DNA of 61,752 nucleotides. Origin: an uncultured Candidatus Saccharibacteria bacterium (GTDB taxonomy: Bacteria; Patescibacteriota; Saccharimonadia; Saccharimonadales; Saccharimonadaceae). Numbering within the stretch: position 1 is the first letter of the stretch; every line of letters starts with the position of its first letter. Where the stretch lies: contig CAMVNH010000001.1 in assembly GCA_947168825.1 (NCBI GenBank), positions 1 through 61,752 on the forward strand, in the 5' to 3' direction. The position numbers and the translations under genes were made by a program. Below are positions 1 through 6,572 of the stretch, piece after piece. Below the pieces are notes generated by a model, which was given only the letters and a program-made list of their open reading frames with translations, was not told the DNA's origin and did not search any database.

Positions 1-39
1 TATTCCACTAACGGTCTAACTCTACGCCCTGTCTACTAG
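1..39 (+). CDS. 3' end of a probable DGR target gene (partial)
   Basis: Frame 1 reads YSTNGLTLRPVY and then TAG at 37-39. The NG-x-(S/T)-(I/L)-R-x-V ending matches the C-terminus typical of C-type-lectin-fold DGR targets and resembles the peptide encoded by the template repeat at 2187-2358 (NGQSIRCVSR). Nucleotide identity to that repeat over these 39 bases is poor, with many differences not at adenines. So this could be sequence beyond the variable repeat, or a target of another template. The position directly before the accessory and RT genes supports the call. Only the last 12 codons are visible, so the assignment is tentative. Confidence 0.4.
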   Translation, partial: YSTNGLTLRPVY

Positions 40-54
40 TTGGGGTACCATTCA

Positions 55-88
55 GGCCGCGCTAGCCTTTGCCGCAGCCTTGCCTCCC
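55..88 (+). repeat. Left copy of 34-nt inverted repeat flanking the DGR accessory/RT genes
   Basis: This GC-rich 34-mer begins GGCCGCGCTAGCC and ends TTGCCTCCC. It recurs in reverse complement at 2152-2185 with a single difference (C at 78 against T in the other copy, read in the same sense). It lies 15 nt after the target stop codon, whereas the other copy lies 1 nt after the stop of the template-repeat reading frame. Read in their own sense, both lectin-like ends are therefore followed by the same element. An IMH/IMH*-like role in retrohoming is inferred. Confidence 0.85.
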
Positions 89-91
89 TTT

Positions 92-110
92 GCGGCGACG
101 GAGTCGCCGC
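92..110 (+). other. GC-rich hairpin downstream of the DGR target
   Basis: A perfect 8-bp stem, GCGGCGAC paired with GTCGCCGC, closes a 3-nt GGA loop. It starts 3 nt after the 34-nt repeat at 55-88. Known DGRs (Bordetella phage type) need a short GC-rich hairpin or cruciform with an 8-bp stem just downstream of the variable repeat. No T-run follows, which argues against an intrinsic terminator. Confidence 0.6.
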
Positions 111-161
111 GGAATAAGGCAAGACGACAATTAAAATAAGGAAGCAAGAGAAAAAGTAAAG

Positions 162-1019
162 ATGACAAATGAAAACCAGGCTAAAATCCCAACCAGCAGA
201 ATGACGCCTGCGCAAAAGCGTAAACAACGGGCTGAGGAAGGTCGGAAAATGCGGGCGGCGTACTTCCGGTACAAAGAGGTAATCTTGCAGCGAGAAAAAG
301 ACAACGACGGAAAATTGTATCTCCTGAAGACGCACGACGGTTGGGGATGGAAAATGTTTTCACATTCAGCTTTGATCTACGCTCATGAAATTGCACCAAA
401 ATTGCAGCGAAACGTGAAGCTTCGAGAGGATACAGATTTCAGATGTAGGACCACGGACGGAGTGGTGACCATAAAATCTTTGGAAACCGTGAAAGAGGAG
501 CTGAAAATCATCAAGGCAGAAATGGAATTCGACAAGGACGGACTGGTGATTTTCAATCTGAAAGAAAAATTTTCGAAAGAGCAAATCGAGCAGATGCGCA
601 GAGATGATGAAAAAAGCTGGGAAGATGCGAATAAGCTCGTGGACGTGCCGAAGAGGATTTTCCCGATGCTAAATAAGGAACTCAAAGCAACGGAGAAAAT
701 TTTATATGAAAATGTGCGAAAATTTAATCCCTCGGCGAGAGTGCTGATTGGCGATAGAATTTTGCAGACCGTTTCTTCCATGATGGAAAATTTTATGATG
801 ACAATGAAGGGGCGAGGAATAGAAGTCGCCGAATGCCTAGAGTTTTTGATGGAAGAGGCGTACAGATTGGAGTCACAGCACGTGATAGTTTGCAACGAAA
901 AACTGACGGACGCCGCGCAAGCAAAGAAGATTGCCTTTCAAATTCAAGAGCTCGAAAGAAGAATCGACGAGGCGCTAGAAAAGGAAAAGAAGAAAAGTGG
1001 TACAAAGAAAAAAGCGTGA
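162..1019 (+). CDS. DGR accessory protein, MutS-I-like domain plus Avd-like helical bundle
   Basis: The protein has 285 aa. Residues 1-30 are basic. About 33-125 resemble the N-terminal mismatch-recognition domain of MutS (the stretch around GWGWKMFSHSALIYA), as in the MSL accessory class reported for some DGRs. About 165-275 form a helical region whose RVLIGDRILQTV core resembles the Avd four-helix bundle (family memory, not a search). The C-terminus is lysine-rich. Avd-type proteins bind the RT and template RNA during mutagenic cDNA synthesis. The gene overlaps the RT start by 23 nt, so the two are probably translationally coupled. The domain assignments are by eye. The location beside a DGR RT is the strongest support. 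Confidence 0.6.
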   Translation: MTNENQAKIPTSRMTPAQKRKQRAEEGRKMRAAYFRYKEVILQREKDNDGKLYLLKTHDGWGWKMFSHSALIYAHEIAPKLQRNVKLREDTDFRCRTTDGVVTIKSLETVKEELKIIKAEMEFDKDGLVIFNLKEKFSKEQIEQMRRDDEKSWEDANKLVDVPKRIFPMLNKELKATEKILYENVRKFNPSARVLIGDRILQTVSSMMENFMMTMKGRGIEVAECLEFLMEEAYRLESQHVIVCNEKLTDAAQAKKIAFQIQELERRIDEALEKEKKKSGTKKKA

Positions 1020-2124
1020 GGACGCATTACCTTTCGACGAATGGTTGCTACATGAGCTGACGGTAGCTTTTTTTGATGCTCGGAAGGGCAAACGAGATAC
1101 GGTGGACGAATTTCGATTCGAGATAAATTGGGAGAAAAATTTAATTCAGCTACGCGACGATATTTTAAATGGCGTCTATAAACCTAGTCGAGGGATTGCG
1201 TTTATTACTAGACGGCCGGTGATTCGTGAGATTTTTGCGGCGCCGTTTAGGGACAGGGTAGTGCATCATTTTTTGTTTAATATGGTGGCAGATTGGTGGG
1301 ATGTGAGGCTGATTAGAGATTCTTATTCATGTAGAAAAGGCAAAGGTACACTAGATGGGATTAAGCGGCTCGAGCATCACATTCGGGCGGCTTCTTGTAA
1401 CTACACTAAGAAAGCGTACGTGATTAAACTTGATATTCAGGGATATTTTATGAGCTTAAGTCGGCAAAAGCTTTACGAACGCATAAAATATGGCCTGAGG
1501 CGGCAATTTCATGATCAGCCAGCGACGCGGAATTTGATGGAATATGTTTGGAGGGAGGTGATTTTTGACGACCCGGTGAGTGGGGCGAAGCGGCGTGGAA
1601 AAATCTCGGATTGGGATATGTTACCAAAGAACAAAAGCTTGTTTAATCAGCCGCCGGGACAAGGGATTGTGATTGGGAATTTGTCATCTCAGCTGCTTTC
1701 TAATGTGTACTTAGACCAACTTGATAAATTCATAAGGTTTCAGCTTGGGTATAAACATTACGGAAGGTATGTGGATGATTTCTACATTGTGGTTCCCGAG
1801 GAGGAATATGCGCAAGCGAAAAAGGACGTGGGAATAATAGAATGGTTTTTGAAAAGTCATTTGGGGCTGGTTTTGCATCCGCGAAAAAGATATATGCAAG
1901 AAGTACATAAGGGCGTAGAATTTTTAGGGGCGGTAATTTATCCGAATCATAAGGTGCCGTCTAAGCGGTTTGTGAGGAATTTTTATGAGGCGGCAAATTT
2001 GGTTTCGGCTGGGCGAAAAGACGTCGATTCGATAGTCTCGTATCTTGGGCATTCAAAACATTTAAACGGGAAAAAATTGGCGGCAAGGGTGTTTGCCAGC
2101 CAGGGTTGGGAATATAAATTTTAG
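997..2124 (+). CDS. DGR reverse transcriptase
   Basis: This 375-aa RT copies the template repeat into cDNA with errors at adenines. Visible RT blocks are TRRPVIREIFAAPFRDRVV (about 71-89), DSYSCRKGKGT (108-118), motif A YVIKLDIQGYF with catalytic D146, motif B GQGIVIGNLSSQ (221-232), motif C YVDD (258-261) and GVEFLGAVI (306-314). The GNLSSQ form of motif B in place of the group-II-intron PQG..SP pattern is the hallmark of DGR RTs. No maturase or endonuclease domain is present. The ATG at 997 lies inside the end of the accessory gene. The template repeat lies 62 bp downstream, pointing towards the RT gene. Confidence 0.93.
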   Translation: MVQRKKREDALPFDEWLLHELTVAFFDARKGKRDTVDEFRFEINWEKNLIQLRDDILNGVYKPSRGIAFITRRPVIREIFAAPFRDRVVHHFLFNMVADWWDVRLIRDSYSCRKGKGTLDGIKRLEHHIRAASCNYTKKAYVIKLDIQGYFMSLSRQKLYERIKYGLRRQFHDQPATRNLMEYVWREVIFDDPVSGAKRRGKISDWDMLPKNKSLFNQPPGQGIVIGNLSSQLLSNVYLDQLDKFIRFQLGYKHYGRYVDDFYIVVPEEEYAQAKKDVGIIEWFLKSHLGLVLHPRKRYMQEVHKGVEFLGAVIYPNHKVPSKRFVRNFYEAANLVSAGRKDVDSIVSYLGHSKHLNGKKLAARVFASQGWEYKF

Positions 2125-2151
2125 AGATTGGTTGCGGGATGGGGTTGCTGC

Positions 2152-2185
2152 GGGAGGCAAGACTGCGGCAAAGGCTAGCGCGGCC
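2152..2185 (-). repeat. Right copy of the 34-nt inverted repeat (template side)
   Basis: This is the reverse complement of 55-88 with one mismatch. On the minus strand it begins 1 nt after the TAG (2187-2189) that ends the template-repeat reading frame. Together the two copies enclose the accessory and RT genes (about 2.1 kb) as an inverted pair. Confidence 0.85.
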
Positions 2186-2186
2186 A

Positions 2187-2358
2187 CTAACGACTGACGC
2201 ACCTAATAGACTGCCCGTTGTACTTGTTGTTGTTGTTCTGCGAGTTGACGTTCGACGTATTCAGGTTCATGTTGTACGCGTTGTTGTAGCTGTTCACCGT
2301 ACTAGACCAGAAGTTGCCGTTGCTACTAACGTCGTTCTGACCGCTGGTGTTGACGTTG
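2187..2358 (-). other. DGR template repeat (TR), inverted relative to the RT
   Basis: Read on the minus strand, this non-genic stretch encodes a lectin-like tail: GNVNTSGQ, then NGNFWSSTVNS, then NNNNKYNGQSIRCVSR and TAG. Eighteen asparagine codons occur and seventeen are AAC, the codon that adenine mutagenesis diversifies most without making stops. The FWSST and IRCV landmarks are those of C-type-lectin DGR variable regions. The minus-strand frame stays open to 2444, so the true 5' limit of the repeat is uncertain. The orientation is opposite to RT and accessory genes. The plus-strand frame over it is antisense and not a gene. Confidence 0.85.
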
Positions 2359-2577
2359 CCAGAGAGGGCGAACGCCGCAACCAATATATCGGAACTTGCA
2401 AAGCTGTGCAACCCCATGAACCCGAACTCAAGAACGCGCCACACTCACAAAGAGCAGCAACAGAGTAATTTTGCAACCATTGCTAAATCACGACATAGAA
2501 ACAGCTATATGAGCGGACGAGTTTCGAAAATGTTCGTTATTTTCTGGAAACTAGCCACAATTTTGCTTATATTTTTT

Positions 2578-2613
2578 GCAAAATTAAAGCCTCGTTAGAT
2601 TTTTCCAACGAGG
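2578..2613 (-). terminator. Intrinsic terminator of the small RNA at 2578-2690
   Basis: On the minus strand a 7-bp stem CCTCGTT/AACGAGG (2590-2613) is followed by CTTTAATTTT. It stops transcription before the template repeat. Confidence 0.7.
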
Positions 2614-2690
2614 GCTGTTTCGGCCTCCCGGCGGGTGTCTCCGAGTGGAGGACGTCCGATTTAGTCCCCGAGCCAGAGATCCATCCCGCT
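2578..2690 (-). ncRNA. Unidentified structured small RNA, about 110 nt
   Basis: A TATAAT box with the extended TG motif sits at 2697-2702, placing the start near 2690, and an intrinsic terminator ends it near 2578. The RNA folds as nested helices: GCGGG pairs with CCCGC, UCUC with GAGA, and GGGGAC with GUCCUC around a 10-nt loop. The terminator hairpin follows. No long reading frame is present. It does not contain the SRP, tmRNA, RNase P or hammerhead signatures I looked for. It could be a free RNA or a riboswitch-like leader without a gene. A role in the neighbouring DGR is only a guess. Confidence 0.6.
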
Positions 2691-2696
2691 AAAGAT

Positions 2697-2702
2697 ATTA
2701 TA
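2697..2702 (-). promoter_or_regulatory. -10 box (extended TGcTATAAT) for the small RNA
   Basis: A perfect TATAAT on the minus strand is preceded by TGC. A weak TTTAAA at 2720-2725 occupies the -35 position with a 17-nt spacer. The predicted start is the A of AGCGGG at about 2690. Confidence 0.65.
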
Positions 2703-2762
2703 GCAGGAAACTGTTGCTTTTTAAAACCATATTTTTAGTTTTACACAAGGGCAGTGATGGCG

Positions 2763-2792
2763 TTCGGTTCTGTTCGGTTCTGTTCGGTTTTG
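2763..2792 (+). repeat. Three tandem copies of a 10-bp unit
   Basis: TTCGGTTCTG is repeated three times, the last copy with C changed to T. Between 2703 and 3247 I see no convincing gene. The 96-codon open frame there has no recognisable features. The stretch holds this repeat, two GTGGAAAAG words and the promoters listed below. Confidence 0.7.
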
Positions 2793-2893
2793 GAAAGGTT
2801 GTGGAAAAGTTTATCCCTGTTACAGCGAGATCGGAGCAGGGAATTGTGGAAAAGTTCAGTAGGGGAAATGTGAAAAAATCTCGGAAAAAGCAC

Positions 2894-2922
2894 TTGCATT
2901 ATTTTTATTTTGAGTATATACT
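2894..2922 (+). promoter_or_regulatory. Distal promoter upstream of the cell-division cluster
   Basis: TTGCAT (2894-2899), a 17-nt spacer and TATACT (2917-2922). A transcript from here would carry a leader of about 320 nt into rsmH. No fold was recognised in that leader. Confidence 0.45.
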
Positions 2923-3213
2923 GAGGTTAGTGGAAAGCACAAAGATAAAAATCCACAAACAAAAATCAAAGTACCTTAAAATACGTTTGAGATTGGCCAA
3001 CTAGGAGTTTTGGCGCGCGTTTAGGACACGCGAAACCAAAACCGAGATGTACCTCTTTGAAAACACCTCCCAATTAACTCTAAAACAACTATACATATTA
3101 AGTCTCTCAACTGTCACAATATGAGTTCGGGCTTGATCCGAGCAGATTGTGATAAAACTGATATGTGTGAAAAAACAAAAATCAAACCAAAACAAACACG
3201 CTAAAATTTCTAG

Positions 3214-3241
3214 TTGGGCAATCTCAAACAAGGTGTATAAT
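3214..3241 (+). promoter_or_regulatory. Proximal rsmH promoter, leaderless
   Basis: TTGGGC (3214-3219), a 16-nt spacer and a perfect TATAAT (3236-3241) whose end is 6 nt from the ATG at 3248. Transcription should therefore begin at or within 1-2 nt of the start codon. Confidence 0.7.
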
Positions 3242-3247
3242 ATACAC

Positions 3248-4129
3248 ATGGAGACATTACATAATCCAGTATTGTTATCCGAAGTCATGGCGCAGCTGCA
3301 GCCGAAAGCTGGTGAGTCTTATCTTGATCTCACAGCCGGATATGCAGGGCATGCGCAGCCGATTTTGGCAGTAACACGGAATTATAAAGACGCGGTCTTA
3401 GTCGATCGTGACGAATATGCGATTCGGTTTTTGGAGTCGAAGTACCCTATGGGTGAAGGTCCGAAGCTTGTGCATAGGGATTTTTATAATGCGGTGCTAC
3501 TCTTAATTGAGTGTGGAAAGACTTTTGATATGATACTAGCGGATTTTGGGGTGTCATCTCCGCAGCTAGATCAAGCAGATCGTGGTTTTTCATTTCGTGA
3601 AGCTGGGCCGCTAGATATGAGGATGGATAGGAAACAAGAGTTTACGGCGGATGTCGTCGTGAATAAGTGGGGCCTGGGTCAGTTGATAGAAATTTTTGAG
3701 AAGTATGGTGAAATGAGTTCGGGATTTGCGAGGAAGGTAGCGAGGGAAATTGTAACTCACCGACCGTTTCATAATACGTTGGAACTGGCCGAGACGATTG
3801 CGAAGGGTTCGCGGCATTCGCGGATTCATCCGGCGACGAAGGCTTTTCAGGCGATACGGGTGGTGGTGAACGATGAGCTTGCGTTGATTGAAAAGACGCT
3901 GCCGCTTCTGCCGAGGTTGTTAAACCCGGGAGGAAGGTTAGCGATTATTACCTTTCATAGTCTAGAAGATCGGTTAGTGAAGAATTATTTCAAAGAGGCC
4001 TCGTCGAGAGGTTTCGAGAGTGAACTGAGACTGATAACGAAGAGTCCGATTACGGCGGGGAAAATGGAGTTAGTTAACAATCCGCGTGCTAGGAGCGCAA
4101 AATTGCGCGTTGCGGCACGAGGTTGTTAA
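3248..4129 (+). CDS. rsmH: 16S rRNA (cytosine-N4)-methyltransferase RsmH
   Basis: RsmH (MraW) methylates N4 of C1402 in 16S rRNA using S-adenosylmethionine. The 293-aa product starts METLHNPVLLSEV, and the family's HxPVLL opening fixes the start at 3248, not at the upstream ATG at 3149. Further landmarks are YLDLTAGYAGHA (SAM-binding loop), the DFGVSSPQLD and RGFSFREAGPLDMRMD motifs, and the C-terminal FHSLEDRLVKNYF and PRARSAKLRVA. It opens the division cluster, its usual place. mraZ, which often precedes it, is absent. Transcription is probably leaderless. Confidence 0.95.
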   Translation: METLHNPVLLSEVMAQLQPKAGESYLDLTAGYAGHAQPILAVTRNYKDAVLVDRDEYAIRFLESKYPMGEGPKLVHRDFYNAVLLLIECGKTFDMILADFGVSSPQLDQADRGFSFREAGPLDMRMDRKQEFTADVVVNKWGLGQLIEIFEKYGEMSSGFARKVAREIVTHRPFHNTLELAETIAKGSRHSRIHPATKAFQAIRVVVNDELALIEKTLPLLPRLLNPGGRLAIITFHSLEDRLVKNYFKEASSRGFESELRLITKSPITAGKMELVNNPRARSAKLRVAARGC

Positions 4130-4163
4130 AAATAAAAACAAAAAACAAAAAAAGGAGGCAAAT

Positions 4164-4229
4164 ATGCCACGTCAAATCATTGTTGCGAACAAATCTCGCG
4201 CACAAAAAGTTCGGGTCCGCTTTTGCTAA
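4164..4229 (+). CDS. Small ORF, 21 aa, possible leader peptide
   Basis: ATG at 4164 follows an optimal AGGAGG (4153-4158) with a 5-nt spacer, the strongest ribosome-binding site in this part of the cluster. The peptide is MPRQIIVANKSRAQKVRVRFC: basic, no membrane segment, ending at TAA. Immediately downstream lies a row of RNA hairpins (4259-4376), then the ftsL-like gene. A basic peptide of this size could be a leader that senses translation, or a small protein in its own right. I recognise no family. Confidence 0.55.
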   Translation: MPRQIIVANKSRAQKVRVRFC

Positions 4230-4258
4230 GTAGTAGAAGAAACCTTAGCTTTTAAAAC

Positions 4259-4376
4259 GGCCCTTCGGGGCCCCGTATGGAGGGAAACCTCCACCACAAA
4301 TGGTTGTTTTTGAGAGTAACCAGGTGTTTTTAAATATATATATGACCTCTCCGGGACACTTATGGCTCTGTTCCGG
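4259..4376 (+). promoter_or_regulatory. Structured RNA element between rsmH and the ftsL-like gene
   Basis: Three strong helices occur on the plus strand. GGCCC-UUCG-GGGCC is at 4259-4272, UGGAGG-GAAA-CCUCCA at 4278-4293, and CCGGGACA paired with UGUUCCGG at 4351-4376 with a 10-nt loop. The UUCG and GNRA tetraloops are canonical only in this orientation, so the RNA is read with the operon. No U-run follows, so it is not a simple terminator. The 233-nt gap between the small ORF and the next gene contains nothing else I recognise. Confidence 0.6.
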
Positions 4377-4462
4377 ATCTGGGCCCTGCGACCGAGTAGG
4401 TTTTTGGGCTTGCCAAAAAATAAAAACAAATATCAATCTAAACAAGGACAAAAAACAAAAAA

Positions 4463-4807
4463 ATGCGTAACGAATATGTGTCAAGACGGGGGGCGAGTTA
4501 TTCGACCTGGTCTCGCAACCGTAATACGGTGCGACATTCGTCTGGCTCTCTCGGTACTTTGTCCTTGTCGGCGATTTTGGGGATGTTGCTGCTCGTTGTG
4601 GGATTGATATATTTGACGCAAGGTGCGAAAGCAACTTCGTATGATTATGAGTTGTCACAAATTGATGATGAAATTTCGGAATTGACTGCGCAGAAAGAGG
4701 ATCTCGCGGTGGAGAAAGCGCGGCTGACTTCGGTTGCGGCGGCGGAGAGTTCGGAAGTGGCGGCTGCGATGCAGGACGCTCAAGTTTCTGGCTATGTTAA
4801 TGAATAA
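4463..4807 (+). CDS. FtsL/FtsB-like divisome membrane protein
   Basis: This small bitopic protein (114 aa) has a basic cytoplasmic N-terminus, one membrane helix (about 34-55, LSAILGMLLLVVGLIYL) and an extracytoplasmic coiled coil (about 63-95, rich in E, L and A). That architecture and the slot between rsmH and ftsI are those of FtsL, which bridges FtsQ and the FtsWI synthase. Sequence conservation in the family is too weak to separate FtsL from FtsB. Only a weak AAGGA lies upstream of the start, so the structured leader before it may matter for translation. Confidence 0.7.
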   Translation: MRNEYVSRRGASYSTWSRNRNTVRHSSGSLGTLSLSAILGMLLLVVGLIYLTQGAKATSYDYELSQIDDEISELTAQKEDLAVEKARLTSVAAAESSEVAAAMQDAQVSGYVNE

Positions 4808-4845
4808 TAGGGGTTTTTGACTCTTTTTCGTGGTATAATTAAAGC

Positions 4846-6570
4846 ATGAGCCGTACGAGGATTTTGAAGTATGGGCTAGTTATCGCGATGTCGGTGATTG
4901 TCGCGAGGCTTTTTGTGATTCAGATTTTGCAACATGGAAGTTGGGTGGCAAAAGCGGATGCGGAGCATATCGTGCAGAACACGATTGTGGCGGATCGGGG
5001 TGAGATTTATATGATGGACAATGATGCGCCGGTGAAGGTGGTGATGAATCGGGCGGTGTGGACGGTGATTGTGGATCCGATGACGGCGAACGAGGAGAAG
5101 GTTGCCACTGTGATTTCGGCGGCGGCGCCGGATAAGATGGTGGCGAAATGGGACGATGTGTTTAAAGACCGGACGAGGCGATATTATGTGGTGGCGCGAA
5201 ATGTGGAAAGAAAAGAAGTACAGAAGATGAAGGAGGCGGCGCTGGTGGGAGTTTATTACCAGGAGGGTAATGCGCGAGTGTATGCCGAGGGGGAGATGGC
5301 GTCTTCGCTGTTGGGGTTTGTAAATGCGGACGGCAAGGGGCAGTATGGAGTTGAGGGTGCGCTTAATGATGATCTTTCGGGAAAGAATGGTTTACTCAAG
5401 ACCGTGACGGATGTGAATAATGTGGCGCTTTCGATCGGCGATAATAATGTGCGGGTGCCGGCGGAGAACGGGAAGAATATTGTACTTTCGATTGATCGGA
5501 CTTTGCAGAATCGGATTGAGAAAAAGATGGCGGAATATCTCTCGACATCTAAGGCTGGACATGCGAGTGCAGTGGTGATGGAGCCGTCTTCTGGTAAAAT
5601 TTTGGCGATGGCGACGTTGCCGAATTATAACCCGGCTGACTATGGGCGGGTTTCGAGCGCTTCTGTGTATCAAAATCAGATTACGGAAGTGGCGTATGAG
5701 CCGGCGTCGATATGTAAGACGTTTGCGTTTGCGGCGGCGATTGAGGAAGGGGTGATGACGCCGGGGACTACTTATTATAATTCGGGGTCGATTACGGTTG
5801 ACGGGTGGCCGATTAAGAATGCGTATTCTGGGCAGCTTGGTACGATTACGATGCAGACTGCGCTTAATTATTCGCTAAATACGGGGTCGATGACAGCGCT
5901 GATGTTGCTCGGAGGGTCGGGTTCGGAAATTACTCAGGCTGGTCGAGAAAAGCTGTATGATTATTATTACAATCATTTTGGGTTGGGACAGGCGACTGGG
6001 ATTGAACTTTATGAGGCGACTGGTTTGATTGTGGGGCCAAACGATGGGTATGGTCTAAATTCGCGGTATGCGAATATGACGTTCGGGCAGAATATTAATT
6101 TGACGCCGATACAGGTAGCGGCGGCATTTTCGGCGCTAGTGAATGGTGGGCATTATTATGCGCCGACCGTTGTGGCGGGTGAGATGACCGAGGATGGAAA
6201 ATTTGTGGCGAAGGAGCAAAAGGGGCCAGTGAGAGATGTGGTTTCGGAAGAAACTTCGGCGACGATGCGGGAAATGATTTGGGGAACGAGAGGGCTGCAG
6301 CGAACGTATGGGATTGATCGGCCTGGATACTATATCGGAGGGAAGACTGGTACGGCGCAGGGAATTAAAAACGGTGCGTATACGTTTGACGAGACGACCG
6401 GTAGTTATATTGGGTTTGGGGGAACAGAGGGGGAGTTGCCAGAATACGTAATAATGGTTAAAATATGGGAAGAGGGTAGAACGCTCGAGGGGACAGCGGA
6501 CGCTTTGCCACTATTTAACGTGTTATCCAATGTGACGATTGATGAACTAAGGATAAGGCCAAAGGAGTAA
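4846..6570 (+). CDS. ftsI: Peptidoglycan transpeptidase FtsI (class B PBP)
   Basis: This 574-aa penicillin-binding protein crosslinks septal peptidoglycan. It has an N-terminal membrane anchor (about 9-28), a pedestal domain with the VADRGEIY motif near residue 50, and a transpeptidase domain. The active-site motifs are S288-I-C-K291 (SxxK), S343-L-N345 (SxN) and K500-TGT. A cysteine inside SxxK is unusual but the S and K are kept. A TATAAT box ends 6 nt before the ATG, so this gene has its own leaderless promoter besides read-through from ftsL. FtsW, its partner polymerase, lies two genes downstream. Confidence 0.95.
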   Translation: MSRTRILKYGLVIAMSVIVARLFVIQILQHGSWVAKADAEHIVQNTIVADRGEIYMMDNDAPVKVVMNRAVWTVIVDPMTANEEKVATVISAAAPDKMVAKWDDVFKDRTRRYYVVARNVERKEVQKMKEAALVGVYYQEGNARVYAEGEMASSLLGFVNADGKGQYGVEGALNDDLSGKNGLLKTVTDVNNVALSIGDNNVRVPAENGKNIVLSIDRTLQNRIEKKMAEYLSTSKAGHASAVVMEPSSGKILAMATLPNYNPADYGRVSSASVYQNQITEVAYEPASICKTFAFAAAIEEGVMTPGTTYYNSGSITVDGWPIKNAYSGQLGTITMQTALNYSLNTGSMTALMLLGGSGSEITQAGREKLYDYYYNHFGLGQATGIELYEATGLIVGPNDGYGLNSRYANMTFGQNINLTPIQVAAAFSALVNGGHYYAPTVVAGEMTEDGKFVAKEQKGPVRDVVSEETSATMREMIWGTRGLQRTYGIDRPGYYIGGKTGTAQGIKNGAYTFDETTGSYIGFGGTEGELPEYVIMVKIWEEGRTLEGTADALPLFNVLSNVTIDELRIRPKE

Positions 6571-6572
6571 GA

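Noticed and set aside
1-90. Direct nucleotide alignment of the first 54 bases as the variable repeat of the template
   Set aside because: With the best ungapped alignments, 5-7 differences fall on template bases that are not adenine, so it does not meet the DGR criterion; only the peptide-level similarity and the 34-nt flank are supported.
36-335. Minus-strand ORF opposite the DGR accessory gene
   Set aside because: Shadow frame of the 34-nt repeat and the accessory gene; no initiation signal.
2139-2468. Plus-strand ORF of 109 codons over the template repeat
   Set aside because: It is the antisense of the AAC-rich template repeat; the valine runs come from reversed AAC codons and there is no start signal.
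2590-2690. Hammerhead ribozyme suggested by a CGAAAC word
   Set aside because: The CUGANGA half of the core is absent.
2714-3004. 96-codon ORF upstream of rsmH
   Set aside because: Low-complexity composition, no ribosome-binding site, no recognisable domain, and a promoter (2894-2922) lies inside it.
4226-4658. Minus-strand ORFs opposite the leader and ftsL-like gene
   Set aside because: Tetraloops are canonical only on the plus strand and the frames have no features of proteins.
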